Shown piece after piece: positions 42,798-51,715 of a stretch of DNA of 64,000 nt. The notes under the pieces are model-generated. The model was not told the origin of the DNA, ran no database searches, and worked only from the letters and a program-made list of their open reading frames with translations. The first letter of the stretch is position 1, and every line of letters begins with the position of its first letter. The translations under genes were made by a program, and so were the position numbers. Where the stretch lies: the NCBI RefSeq assembly GCF_900114255.1, contig NZ_FOSL01000002.1, positions 62,001-126,000 of the forward strand, given 5' to 3'. The stretch comes from Neomesorhizobium albiziae. Lineage in GTDB: Bacteria > Pseudomonadota > Alphaproteobacteria > Rhizobiales > Rhizobiaceae.

Positions 42798-42900
42798 TGC
42801 AAGTCGCCCGAAAGTGTCCTCGGTTTCGGGAGAAACGACATGCACAAACAAGAACTTGCGGTACGGCCGCCAAATCCCATTCGGCGCGACGCGCTGTAAG
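42798..42900 (+). repeat. Dispersed hairpin/short-ORF element, copy A
   Basis: About 103 nt that exactly fill the gap between the converging xthA and exoZ stops. A stem CCCGAAA...TTTCGGG is followed by GGGAG, seven bases, then an ATG and a 19-codon frame (MHKQELAVRPPNPIRRDAL). A second copy, in the other orientation, lies at 61807-61913. The two share about 55 nearly identical bases at the start and the PPNPIRRDA end. It may act as a two-way terminator; whether the peptide is made is unknown. Confidence 0.8.
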
Positions 42901-43929
42901 TCAGCCCCGACCGCCGGCGGAACTGCCCTGAAGCGCTGTTTTCCGGCCCGGCCAGCGAAGGTTACCCTTCACCATGCGGGCAATGGGTTTTTCGACGAGT
43001 TCGTATGCCGCAGCCCCCAGCGCGACGCCGAAAACCACCCCGGCAACCACCAGCTGCGGGCTCGGCACCGAAAGCAGATTGCCGAACTTGACGACCACCG
43101 AAATCGCCAGCGTATGCCAGAGATAGACTGAATAGGAACTGTCGCCGAGATAGCTCAATACGGCGCTGCGTCTGAGCATGCCGCCGCGCTCGAGGATCAG
43201 CACGCCGGCGACCAGCGCGCCAGCCAGCGGACCGCAGAGCCACTCGTCGAAATCCATGCCGGTGATGCCGATGAGCGCAAATCCGCCAAGCCCGGCGGCG
43301 ATCGCCGCTGCGCCGAATGCAGGCGCCGGCAGCCTGCCCGTTAGCCACCATTTGCCGATGAAGGCGCCGAGCAGGAATTCCAGCACGATCGGCCTGGTAT
43401 ATGTGGCAAGCACCGGGTCTTGAGGCGCAAACAGAATGCCGGAAAGCGTCAGGCTCACGAAAACGGCAGCCATCGCTGGCAGACGCCATCTGCCTGGCAA
43501 CAGCAGCGAAAGCGCGAAGACCGCGTAGAAAAGCATCTCGTAATTCAGCGTCCAGCCCTGGACGAGGACCGGCCAGACCTGGCCGTCGCTTGGCGAGCGC
43601 GACGGGATGAAGAACAGCGAACCCAGGACGTGTTGCCAGGTGAGGACGAGGTTGGGGAACAGCCCGGCCAGTCCGCCCATGACCATGATCAGGGTGACGA
43701 TCCAGTAGGGCGGCGCGATGCGTTTCAGCCGATCGGCCATGAATTTCGCTGGGGTTAGCGCCTTGCCGTCGGCGATGACCCACATGATGAAGCCGCTGAT
43801 GACGAAGAAGACGTCGACGCCCGCCGCACCGATGGTGAAGTGGTGGCCGGCGCGCTCCGCCGCGTGGAAGACGACAACCGCCAGCGCCGCGAAGCCGCGC
43901 AGATACTGGATGCCGTAGAGCTTGTTCAT
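42901..43929 (-). CDS. exoZ: Exopolysaccharide acyltransferase (acyltransferase-3 family)
   Basis: A 342-residue integral membrane O-acyltransferase with about ten helices. The N-terminal IQYLRGFAALAVVVFHAAER holds the catalytic histidine of the family, followed by GVDVFFVISGFIM. In Sinorhizobium meliloti ExoZ acetylates succinoglycan and its gene follows exoQ, as here. The true start is the ATG at 43929 with AGGA upstream; the frame is open far beyond into exoQ. It should add acetyl groups to the exopolysaccharide repeat. Confidence 0.88.
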   Translation of the reverse strand: MNKLYGIQYLRGFAALAVVVFHAAERAGHHFTIGAAGVDVFFVISGFIMWVIADGKALTPAKFMADRLKRIAPPYWIVTLIMVMGGLAGLFPNLVLTWQHVLGSLFFIPSRSPSDGQVWPVLVQGWTLNYEMLFYAVFALSLLLPGRWRLPAMAAVFVSLTLSGILFAPQDPVLATYTRPIVLEFLLGAFIGKWWLTGRLPAPAFGAAAIAAGLGGFALIGITGMDFDEWLCGPLAGALVAGVLILERGGMLRRSAVLSYLGDSSYSVYLWHTLAISVVVKFGNLLSVPSPQLVVAGVVFGVALGAAAYELVEKPIARMVKGNLRWPGRKTALQGSSAGGRG

Positions 43930-43943
43930 CGGCAATCCTGCTT

Positions 43944-45209
43944 TCAGGCTTTGCCGAAATCGGCTTCGAGGCGGCTGAACACCGGGACTGGAATCGGCTG
44001 CGGCTGTTTCGTCGCCAGAAGACCGGCGGAGTAATAAAGCAGGAACGACCCGACGACGTAGGGGTTCATGACGTCGACTTCGAAGAAGGAGCGGACCGCC
44101 AGCATCAGGACAATGCCGAGCAGCAGGAACGATTCCTCGTTGCGCCGCTCCGTCAGCAGGCGCTTCAGATGCCCGCCGATGGCGCCGACCATCGTCACGA
44201 CCAGCAGCACCAGCCCGACATAACCGAGCTCGACCAGCGCCTCGATATAGGTGTTGTGGAAATGGAAGCCGCTGCGTGTCGGAATATAGAATTCTTCCCA
44301 CAGCCGTTCGGCTTCGGAGAAGCCCTGCACCCAATAGGCCTGGTAGCCGACGCCGACGAACGGCGCGTTGCCGACGGCCCTCAATCCTTCCGACCACAGA
44401 TACGTCCTGCCCGTCAGGGTGGCGTCCTTGCCGAAAGCGCCCAGCACCAGATCGATGACGCCGCCATTCAGCGCGCCGGCGACAACCAGCATCAGCAGGA
44501 TCAACCCGACCAGAAAAAGCATTTTCCGGCTTCGCGGCGCCAGCATCAGCACAAATGCGATGCCGGCACTTGCGGCAAGCGTCACGGCAGTCGCGATGAT
44601 CGAGGTGGCGGATTGCGAGGCAAACATCGCGTAGCCGGAAAGCCCGCCAACACCAAGCGCCAGCAACCGCCACTGGCCGCGCATATGCAGGATGAAAAGT
44701 GCCGCGAAAGCGAAATAGACGCCCAGCGAACCGTAGAAACCGAGCTGGTTTTTCGACGAGAAGGCGCCGACGAAACTATAGCTGCCGTCGATGGGATCGT
44801 AATGGTACACGCCGAACAGCAGCGAATAGACCACCACCAGCATGATGCCCACAAGCGCGCCGAGCGTCAGCGTGCGGACGTCGATGGTGCGGGCGACGAT
44901 CAGCGCGCAGACGATGTGCGAGAAATATTGCACGCTGGCGCGTGCCGTCACGCCGGGCGCGGCCGACCAGAAGATCGACAGGCAGGCAAACAGGCCGAAG
45001 CCCAGGATCCACCAGTATTTGGCGTAGTTGCCGAGAACCTGTCGGTAATTGACCAGCACCAGCGGCAGCCAGAGCCCGTAGTAGGCAAGGATCGAGACCT
45101 GGCCGAAGCGCGCCGAATAGGCGAAGACGAAAATCGAGATCGCAACCGCGGCGATGCCGAACCAGAAGTTCTGGCCCGGTGTAACCAGCAGCGATTTTGC
45201 GATCCTCAT
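43944..45209 (-). CDS. exoQ: Exopolysaccharide polymerase (O-antigen ligase/Wzy family)
   Basis: A 421-residue membrane protein with about 11 helices and a large loop containing LTGRTYLWSEGLRAV and HFHNTYIEALVELG, the signature of ExoQ/Wzy polymerases. It joins lipid-linked octasaccharide units into high-mass polymer. The gene lies between exoF and exoZ exactly as in S. meliloti, with a 24-nt gap after exoF. Confidence 0.88.
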   Translation of the reverse strand: MRIAKSLLVTPGQNFWFGIAAVAISIFVFAYSARFGQVSILAYYGLWLPLVLVNYRQVLGNYAKYWWILGFGLFACLSIFWSAAPGVTARASVQYFSHIVCALIVARTIDVRTLTLGALVGIMLVVVYSLLFGVYHYDPIDGSYSFVGAFSSKNQLGFYGSLGVYFAFAALFILHMRGQWRLLALGVGGLSGYAMFASQSATSIIATAVTLAASAGIAFVLMLAPRSRKMLFLVGLILLMLVVAGALNGGVIDLVLGAFGKDATLTGRTYLWSEGLRAVGNAPFVGVGYQAYWVQGFSEAERLWEEFYIPTRSGFHFHNTYIEALVELGYVGLVLLVVTMVGAIGGHLKRLLTERRNEESFLLLGIVLMLAVRSFFEVDVMNPYVVGSFLLYYSAGLLATKQPQPIPVPVFSRLEADFGKA

Positions 45210-45233
45210 AGCGACCTGGCTCGATGTCGGCGA

Positions 45234-46514
45234 TCAGTTGACCGCAGGCAACCCGGCAATGGTGACCTTGACCACGTCGCCCGGCAGCACCGGGGTGCCT
45301 TCTTCCGCGCTGATTTCGCCGGACTTGCCATCCGTGGTCCGGACGATGGTGAAAGTAGCCTGCGGGACGCTGTTGGCGGCGGCACTGCGGGCGGCTGCTT
45401 CCGGCGCCTTGGACAGCGCTTCCGCCATCAGGCCCTGGTACATCTCGATCTTCAGCGTCAGCCCGGCGATGTCGGCCTCGGCCTGCTGGCGCTGGGCGGC
45501 CAGTTCGGCGGCGCGGTCGTTGCCGAGATTGGTGGCGTCCTGTCCAGCCTTGTTGATATCCTGCTTGGCGCGCAGGGCGGCCGTGTCGAGATCAAGGATC
45601 TTGCCTTCCAGGTCAGCGATCTTCTGCTCGGTGGTCAGCACGCGCGAATTCACCACCAGGCCGCGGTCGGCCAGATTGCCGATGCCCTTGAGTTCCTCGC
45701 GCGCCAGCTCGATCTGGCGCGTCTGCGTCGCCGACTTCTTCTCCAGCGAAGTGATCTCGTTCTGCAACAGCCTCTTGAGATCCTCGATCGCTGTCAGTTG
45801 CAGCCGCATGCGCTGGTCGCGCGTCTGCATGATCGACGCCTCTTCGGCCATCAGCGCCTGGGCATCCTGCACATCCTGCAATTCTTTCGGCGCTTCGATC
45901 CTGTCCTTGCCCTCCATCTCGGCCACAAGCCGCGCACGCTTGGCATAGAGCCGGTTGCGCTCGGCGACATAGACATCACGGTTGCCCTCTGCGGTGATGA
46001 AGTTGCGCTCGACACCCTGAGCGCCCTCCGGGGTTCGCCGCAGCCCGCCGGCAAGGCTGACTGCTTTCAGGACCGTCAGATCGGGCGAATAGGGATACTG
46101 GCCGGGGGTCTGCGCATCGCCGGCGATGAAGATCGGGCGGTATTCGGCGAGTTCGACCGAAGCATCGGGCCTGTCGAGAAGACCGAACTTCTGCTGCAGC
46201 TGGTCGCCGATGGTTTTGGCGATCTCGGCGGTCGTCCTGCCGGCGGCCTCCGTCTCACCGATGAACGGCAGCGACAGCTTGCCCGAGGCGCCGACCGCGT
46301 AGTCGCCATTGATCGCCGCCCAATCGCGGAACGCGCCTTCGGCGGTCCGCCACTCGACGACGCGGATGCGCAATTTGTCCATGACACCGAGCTGGTATTC
46401 GGCGGCGTCGGCACGAAGCGGCGAAAGCATCAGGAAGAAAGCTGCAATCAGGAAAAAGGCCGCCGAAAGGCGGCGGGGATCCTGCAGTGGCTGGCGAGTT
46501 CTCAGTTCTGTCAT
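45234..46514 (-). CDS. exoF: Polysaccharide export outer-membrane protein
   Basis: A 426-residue OPX/Wza-like protein. A signal peptide (residues 1-36, LSAAFFLIAAFFLMLSPLRA) precedes the Poly_export domain (YQLGVMDKLRIRVVEW, GKLSLPFIGE). A SLBB-like ligand fold (IFIAGDAQTPGQYPY) is followed by a long coiled coil (about residues 190-380). In S. meliloti ExoF is needed with ExoY to start synthesis. The ATG at 46514 was taken over a TTG three codons upstream. It follows exoY by 67 nt. Confidence 0.9.
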   Translation of the reverse strand: MTELRTRQPLQDPRRLSAAFFLIAAFFLMLSPLRADAAEYQLGVMDKLRIRVVEWRTAEGAFRDWAAINGDYAVGASGKLSLPFIGETEAAGRTTAEIAKTIGDQLQQKFGLLDRPDASVELAEYRPIFIAGDAQTPGQYPYSPDLTVLKAVSLAGGLRRTPEGAQGVERNFITAEGNRDVYVAERNRLYAKRARLVAEMEGKDRIEAPKELQDVQDAQALMAEEASIMQTRDQRMRLQLTAIEDLKRLLQNEITSLEKKSATQTRQIELAREELKGIGNLADRGLVVNSRVLTTEQKIADLEGKILDLDTAALRAKQDINKAGQDATNLGNDRAAELAAQRQQAEADIAGLTLKIEMYQGLMAEALSKAPEAAARSAAANSVPQATFTIVRTTDGKSGEISAEEGTPVLPGDVVKVTIAGLPAVN

Positions 46515-46581
46515 CGTTACCAATTCCGAATTGGCGGCGCGCCCGATAGCGGGCCGGCGATCCGCCTTGCAAAGCGCGCGC

Positions 46582-47262
46582 TCAGTAGCTGCCGCGCGAC
46601 AGGCAGACCGCCGGGATGGTCTTCAGGATGATGAGGACATCCGCAGCAAGCGACCAGTTTTCGACGTAGTGGCGATCAAACGCCACACGCGCCTCATAAG
46701 ACACATCATTGCGACCGCTGACCTGCCACAGACCGGTCAGGCCCGGCCGCGACTTCAGGTAGTAGTGCGCCGCGCCGCCATACATTTCCAGCTCGTCAAC
46801 AACGACCGGCCGCGGGCCGACGATGCTCATCTCGCCACGCAGGATGTTGATGATCTGCGGCAGCTCGTCGAGGCTGAGTTTGCGCAGCACGGCACCGACG
46901 CGGGTCACCCGCGGATCGTTCTGCAGCTTGCGCGTGGCCGCCCATTCGGCGCGGGCTTCCGGGTTGCGGCTGAAATAGGCGGCCAGCACCTGGTCACCGT
47001 TGCGCATCATGGTGCGGAACTTCAGGCAGTGGAAAAACTCGCCGTTACGGCCGACCCGGCGGTGGCCGTAAAAAACGGAACCGCCGTCCGAGCATTTCAC
47101 CAAAAGCGCGATCATCAGGAAGAGCGGGCTGAGCAGGACAAGCCCCGCTGCCGCGCCGACGATGTCGAAGCCGCGCTTCAGCGCTCCGCCGATCGGCGGA
47201 TGCCGGCGTGCGTCCATTTTGTCAGAGAAGGCCAAATTGACCGATCTGGCGGCATTTTTCAT
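46582..47262 (-). CDS. exoY: Undecaprenyl-phosphate galactose phosphotransferase
   Basis: A 226-residue bacterial sugar transferase that starts repeat-unit assembly by placing galactose-1-phosphate on the lipid carrier. It has a membrane segment ([20 protein letters not shown]) and the catalytic patterns [28 protein letters not shown] and GRPVV-type SIVGPRPVV, then [16 protein letters not shown]. The size matches S. meliloti ExoY. The ATG at 47262 has GGAG eight bases upstream. It heads the leftward exoY-F-Q-Z operon. Confidence 0.94.
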   Translation of the reverse strand: MKNAARSVNLAFSDKMDARRHPPIGGALKRGFDIVGAAAGLVLLSPLFLMIALLVKCSDGGSVFYGHRRVGRNGEFFHCLKFRTMMRNGDQVLAAYFSRNPEARAEWAATRKLQNDPRVTRVGAVLRKLSLDELPQIINILRGEMSIVGPRPVVVDELEMYGGAAHYYLKSRPGLTGLWQVSGRNDVSYEARVAFDRHYVENWSLAADVLIILKTIPAVCLSRGSY

Positions 47263-47899
47263 GACGCGGCTCCAGTGGATGAAAGATTGACATAAGGGTA
47301 CCAGAAAAATTGTGCGCTGCAACATCCCGTTGGATGCGGGCGCCATAACCGCTATATATTTGCGATCAAAGTTGGGCGGAAACAGGTATATGATTCATAT
47401 TTTGTGACGAAGTGATACAAACCGTAACATTGATGTCTACTTTGTGACATATGCAATTCTACATGTTATATCGTTTCGTTCCCGATATTTATCAAATTGA
47501 TCCCACCATCTGAAATATATACTATTAAGACCTAAAGAAAATTTCCGGATATATCAGAAAACGATTGAAACAACTGAGACGTTTTCCTCATAACCGGAGG
47601 CAGCGTAACCAAGAGTTCGGTCGCGTCCTTGTTGTTTTCGGTTGCGCTGCAATATGTGCATGAATTGGCTTGCGAGACCGGGCGGCAACCACAGGACCGT
47701 AAGATTTATGGATGTGTTGCGCCGTATGGCTGGGTCCAATATATTCATTTTTGCCGTGCATTATGTTTGATCTCAGGCCGCAAACGTTGCAATCAGTTCT
47801 TGCGGGCGTGGCCGATTGGGCAACAATGGCGCGTGCCTGAATGGGGAGGCATTCTGAGATGACGTCGCTGAAAAATATTTCGCGCGCGGACTAGCGCAG
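47263..47899. promoter_or_regulatory. AT-rich divergent control region exoY/exoX
   Basis: A 637-nt gap without a convincing gene. Bases of about 47340-47560 are markedly AT-rich against a GC-rich background. It includes two copies of TTTGTGAC exactly 40 nt apart (47401 and 47441), TGC-GCT-GCAACA at 47313-47324 close to exoY, and a related TGCGCTGCA at 47643-47651. In S. meliloti the same region carries control of exoY and exoX. AT-rich sites would suit MucR/Ros-type regulators, which is an inference. Confidence 0.6.
47313..47324. promoter_or_regulatory. TGC-N3-GCAACA motif upstream of exoY
   Basis: TGCGCTGCAACA lies 51-62 nt upstream of the exoY ATG. The same pattern occurs before exoK (53188-53199) and exoL (54186-54200) at similar distance, suggesting one shared DNA-binding regulator. 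Confidence 0.45.
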
Positions 47900-48178
47900 A
47901 TGCCGCTTCCGCGTTTTCTGTTGGGCATGCTCGGCGTTCTCGTCGTCTTTGCGGCGGTGACATATGGTGCGACGCAATCCGTCTGGTCGACGTTCATCCA
48001 GACGCTGCTTTGCGCGGTGCTGATCCAGATCGGCTATTTCGGCGCGGTGCTTTTCATGGTCTGGCGCTCGAAGGACAGCAAACGGGACGAAGCGCAACGC
48101 GCGCCAAATCCGACCGACGAAAATCCCGCGGCGAAGGTGCCGCCACTGCCCGGCACGCAGCGTCCCCGCCACTTCTGA
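47900..48178 (+). CDS. exoX: Exopolysaccharide synthesis repressor ExoX (SyrA-like)
   Basis: A 92-residue small membrane protein, beginning MPLPRFLLGMLGVLVVFAAV, with a second helix FIQTLLCAVLIQIGYFGAVL and a Pro-rich tail (residues 60-92). It fits the ExoX/SyrA group whose members lower succinoglycan output post-translationally, probably by acting on ExoY. Its position next to and divergent from exoY, and before exoU, equals that in S. meliloti. The ratio ExoX to ExoY is important in that system. Confidence 0.85.
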   Translation: MPLPRFLLGMLGVLVVFAAVTYGATQSVWSTFIQTLLCAVLIQIGYFGAVLFMVWRSKDSKRDEAQRAPNPTDENPAAKVPPLPGTQRPRHF

Positions 48179-48316
48179 TTGGTCCTCAAATCTGCCGATA
48201 TGATTCGCATTCTGAGCACTCAGACAATGCGTTTCTTCTGACTGGACAGAAATCCGCCGCACTCTGGCGTTTGATGCTGGCGCTTCGAACCGCCGGCGCC
48301 TGGCCGGCATTCGTCA

Positions 48317-49378
48317 ATGCTGGATGAGGCGTCGCGCTTCGGCGGACGGCAAAGGTGCGACTTGGTTGCTTCAGGGGAAAACGCGGTCTGCGTGATCATC
48401 GCTGCGATGAATGCTTCGGCGACAATCGGCGCGGCGGTGCGCTCCGCCTTGCGCGAACCGGAGGTTACGGAGGTGGTGGTCGTCGACGACGGATCGTCCG
48501 ACGGCACCGCCGAGGCTGCAATGGCTGCTGGCGATGGCTCGGGTCGGCTAAAAATCATCAGGCTGGAGACGAACAAAGGCCCGTCCTTTGCCCGCAACCA
48601 GGCAATCGCGGCGTCCACAGCGCCCCTGATCGGCATTCTCGACGCCGACGACTTTTTCCTCGAAGGCCGCTTCCGCAACCTGCTGCAGGACAATGACTGG
48701 GATTTCATCGCCGACAACATCGTCTTCATTGAAGAAGGCCGGGCTGAACCGGCTGTGCAGGAAATCCAGCGCTTCGCGGCGGAGCCGTTCTTTCTCGACC
48801 TCGCCGGATTCGTCGACGGCAACATTTCAAGGCGCGGCGCCGAGCGCGGCGAGATCGGTTTCCTGAAGCCGGTGATGCGGCGATCGTTCCTTGCGGCGCA
48901 CGCACTCAGCTACCGGGAGGAAATGCGGCTTGGTGAAGACTACGATCTTTATGCCCGCGCGCTTTCCAGAGGCGCCCGCTACAAGGTCGTCCATAATTGC
49001 GGATACGGCGCAACGGTGCGCCCCAATTCACTGAGCGGCCGCCACCGGACCGAGGATCTGAAACGCCTCTATGAGGCTGATCGGGCCATTCTCGGCGTCC
49101 CCAACCTGCCGCGAGACGCGGCAACCGCGCTGGCCAGCCACGAAAGCCACGTCCGCGCCAAATACGAGCTTCGCCGCTTCCTCGACATCAAGGCAAACGC
49201 CGGCCTTGCCGCGGCTGCCTTCCACGCGCTGGGAAATCCCGGCGCCATGCCGGCAATTGTCAGCGGCATCGCAGCCGACAAGTTTTCCGCCTCGCGCGCA
49301 ACGCCGAAATCACCGACGCATGGCGGCGCAGGCGATTTCCGCTACCTGCTGCAGCCGGCGCAAGCCGTTCAGAGATAA
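48317..49378 (+). CDS. exoU: Exopolysaccharide glycosyltransferase ExoU
   Basis: A GT2 glycosyltransferase of up to 353 residues. The nucleotide-sugar fold shows VCVIIAAMNASATIGAAVRS, VVVVDDGSSDGTAEAA and GILDADDFFLEGRF, with MRLGEDYDLYARAL as the acceptor-side acidic motif. In S. meliloti ExoU adds the sixth sugar. The ATG at 48317 has no clear ribosome site, and a start nearer the conserved core is possible. Its last ten bases overlap the 3' end of exoV on the other strand. Confidence 0.85.
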   Translation: MLDEASRFGGRQRCDLVASGENAVCVIIAAMNASATIGAAVRSALREPEVTEVVVVDDGSSDGTAEAAMAAGDGSGRLKIIRLETNKGPSFARNQAIAASTAPLIGILDADDFFLEGRFRNLLQDNDWDFIADNIVFIEEGRAEPAVQEIQRFAAEPFFLDLAGFVDGNISRRGAERGEIGFLKPVMRRSFLAAHALSYREEMRLGEDYDLYARALSRGARYKVVHNCGYGATVRPNSLSGRHRTEDLKRLYEADRAILGVPNLPRDAATALASHESHVRAKYELRRFLDIKANAGLAAAAFHALGNPGAMPAIVSGIAADKFSASRATPKSPTHGGAGDFRYLLQPAQAVQR

Positions 49379-50316
49379 TCGCGCCGCACACCGGCGATGA
49401 CTTCGAGGAACCGCTCCTTGCGGCGCGCCAGCACCGCGTCGTCGCTGAGCTGCGGCGCTGCCTTGCTTGCCTGCCAGAGCGCCAGCGCCGAGGGTGCCGC
49501 CAGCACCTGCTTGGCCATGGTGCGCACCGCCGACTGGCGCGGCTCCGCCCTGGTCATCACCAGGCTGTCGCCGCCGCGCTTGTTGGGATCCTCCTCGGCG
49601 CGCCATTTGTTTTCGAAGCGCACGCCCCAGAAACGCGCGCCCTTGTGCATCGCCTCGTTGCGCGACGACACCGGCACATGGCGCGGCCGGTAGGCCACTT
49701 CGACGGTTTCGGCCCAATCAGCCCACTTGAAGCCGTTGATTTCTTCGGAAGTCGTCACTGCCACCCATGGCACGCGGAACGCGTCGGCCAGGATCGCCGC
49801 GTGCATGGATTCGGCGATTACCAGCTGCGACTGCGCAATCGCCTTGATGACGGCCTTCGCCTCGCCGCGCGGATCGACATAGGTGACGCCGACGGTCTGG
49901 CAGACGGTCGGCCAGATGCTGCCGATGGTCGATTCCCAATGCGGCACGAAGATCGTCCTGCCGGTCTTCGGCAGATCGCGGAACTCCGGCATCTCGGCCA
50001 CCATGACGGCGGGGTCGATGATGCCAAGCGCGGGGTCGATGCCGAGCTTTTCCGCCGTCCTTGGGCCGCGCACCGCACGGATGTCCCACACGCTGCGATC
50101 GCTCGTGTCCGGCAACGCGCCGTAGCCGAAGCCGCTGCCGATGACGAGTTTCTTGCCCTCCGCAGGCAGCAGCGCCCGGTTGAGCACGGTGCCGACGCCG
50201 ACCAGCAGCACGTCGGGATGCACGTCGCGAAAACCCGGCAGCAGGAAATCCCAGAGCCAGAGGTTAAGGTCGTCGCCGAAATTGCCGTGATCGGATTCCC
50301 AGTAGAATGGGGTCAT
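49369..50316 (-). CDS. exoV: Exopolysaccharide pyruvyl transferase
   Basis: A 315-residue polysaccharide pyruvyl transferase. It starts MTPFYWESDHGNFGDDLNLW, as ExoV does, and has VRGPRTAEKLGI and QSQLVIAESMHAAILADAFR, the conserved SxH-type region. It would place a pyruvate ketal on the terminal glucose of the repeat unit. It follows exoW by 66 nt in the same direction and converges with exoU. Confidence 0.92.
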   Translation of the reverse strand: MTPFYWESDHGNFGDDLNLWLWDFLLPGFRDVHPDVLLVGVGTVLNRALLPAEGKKLVIGSGFGYGALPDTSDRSVWDIRAVRGPRTAEKLGIDPALGIIDPAVMVAEMPEFRDLPKTGRTIFVPHWESTIGSIWPTVCQTVGVTYVDPRGEAKAVIKAIAQSQLVIAESMHAAILADAFRVPWVAVTTSEEINGFKWADWAETVEVAYRPRHVPVSSRNEAMHKGARFWGVRFENKWRAEEDPNKRGGDSLVMTRAEPRQSAVRTMAKQVLAAPSALALWQASKAAPQLSDDAVLARRKERFLEVIAGVRRDYL

Positions 50317-50382
50317 GAATGCCTCTTTCCGGGCTAGAGCGGGAATGGGAGCGGCCGCCTAGTCGGCAACCGGCCGTCATCC

Positions 50383-51381
50383 TCAGTAATTGTGTTTGCT
50401 GGCTTCCGAACCCGGCTTCGACCGGCCGGAGAGCTTGCCGGCGGCCAGTTCGAGAGCGTTGCGCAGGATGCGCGGATCCTTCCAGGCCCATTCGGCGAGC
50501 AGGCCGAATTGCGGCGCCTTGCGGCGGCGCACCAGCCGCATCTGGCTCCACAGGGCCTGGTCGCGCGCCGTCTTCTTGTAGTGCGCGATCGAGGCGATAT
50601 CCTTCGGTCCATGCGCAAACCGCGATTCCAGCCGGTCGAGGGCCACCCAGGTGTTGAACTGCTGCTTCAGGAACAACGGCGAATCGCTGTCCATGCCGTG
50701 GAAGATGTTGATGCCCTCGCCGCGAACGGCGCCGACGCTGTCGCACAGGATCGAACGCTTGGCGGCACGCACGCAGTCGTAGAAAAACAGCACGTCTTCC
50801 GCCGCCAGCCTGAGCGCTGCCTCGAAGCGGACCTTTCGGAACAACGCCTCGCCGATCACCATGCAGGAGAGATGCATGAAGCTCCAGTTCTTCAGCATCA
50901 CACCGGCAAGATCGGCGACTTCCATATAGGGCGGCGCCTCCGAAAGCCGTGTCACCGCCGCAGTTTCAGCGAGTTCAGCCATGCCGAAGTGGTAATAGAA
51001 GTCTTCGCCGCCGGTTATGGAGGCCCAGTAACAATCGGCATCAAAAAGTGACATGCCGCCCACCGCATTCTTCAGGTGGTCGGGTGTCCATTCGTCATCG
51101 GAGTCGAGAAACGCCGCATATCTTGTGCCCTCGGCTATGTGGTCGAGGCCGGTGTTGCGCGCCGCGCCTGGTCCGCCATTCGCCTGTTTTATAACGGTAA
51201 TCGAGGCCCGTTCGTCGAGCGACAAAGCTGCAAGGTCAGCGTCCGCCGGCAGCGGCGAGGCGTCATCGACGACGACGATATGGAAGTCCCTATAGCTCTG
51301 CGCGAACACCGATTTCAGCGCGCGAAGCAGGATTCCCGGCTCTTTTTGATAGTACGGGATCACAACACAACAGTTTGCCAT
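50383..51381 (-). CDS. exoW: Exopolysaccharide glycosyltransferase ExoW
   Basis: A 332-residue GT2 enzyme. Motifs are CCVVIPYYQKEPGILLRALK, IVVVDDASPLPADADL, ARNTGLDHIAEG, AFLDSDDEWTPDHL and LAAEDVLFFYDCV. The S. meliloti counterpart adds the seventh glucose. The correct start is the ATG at 51381 (MANCCVVIPY); the open frame continues upstream without family similarity. It precedes exoV in a leftward pair. Confidence 0.9.
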   Translation of the reverse strand: MANCCVVIPYYQKEPGILLRALKSVFAQSYRDFHIVVVDDASPLPADADLAALSLDERASITVIKQANGGPGAARNTGLDHIAEGTRYAAFLDSDDEWTPDHLKNAVGGMSLFDADCYWASITGGEDFYYHFGMAELAETAAVTRLSEAPPYMEVADLAGVMLKNWSFMHLSCMVIGEALFRKVRFEAALRLAAEDVLFFYDCVRAAKRSILCDSVGAVRGEGINIFHGMDSDSPLFLKQQFNTWVALDRLESRFAHGPKDIASIAHYKKTARDQALWSQMRLVRRRKAPQFGLLAEWAWKDPRILRNALELAAGKLSGRSKPGSEASKHNY

Positions 51382-51715
51382 TTTTTCGCGCCTCGTGAAT
51401 TTTAAGAGAGCGCCGAGGCTCTCTTTCTCGCTCCGATGGCGGCCGTCCTGGCCACCGATGATTGCAAAGCTCCGCCCGAAAAGACTAACGGTGCCTGCCC
51501 ATGCCGCCTGCCAATAGCCCAAAAATCGTGACAAACAATGTCGCCCGGAGCGCGTCCTGCAAGACCAGCACATTCGGGCTGAAGTTTGTCGCCGTGTCGA
51601 ATCAGGCGCGGACATGCCCACCGGATAGACTGGCGATCGCCTTGCCCCATCGCCCGATGCCGGCGTTTAGCCGATCGATGAAATTCCTGAAATCCGTACA
51701 CTGAGAGGACAATTC
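51382..51715. other. Divergent gap between exoW and exoB
   Basis: The 334-nt region holds a small stem-loop, AGAGAGC at 51405-51411 pairing with GCTCTCT at 51418-51424 and followed by TTCTC, lying in the leader of exoW. Nothing else gene-like was seen. The exoB ribosome site GAGAGGA ends the gap. Promoters for both directions are expected here but not identified. Confidence 0.5.

Noticed and set aside
43930-44673. Upstream extension of exoZ
   Set aside because: It is out-of-frame translation of exoQ; the acyltransferase N-terminus starts at 43929 with an AGGA site.
44169-46631. 820-codon plus-strand frame opposite exoQ and exoF
   Set aside because: It spans two convincing exo genes on the other strand and has low-complexity composition with no domain or ribosome site.
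47554-47862. Small frames on both strands within the exoY-exoX gap
   Set aside because: No ribosome site, no family features and odd composition; the region is better read as control DNA.
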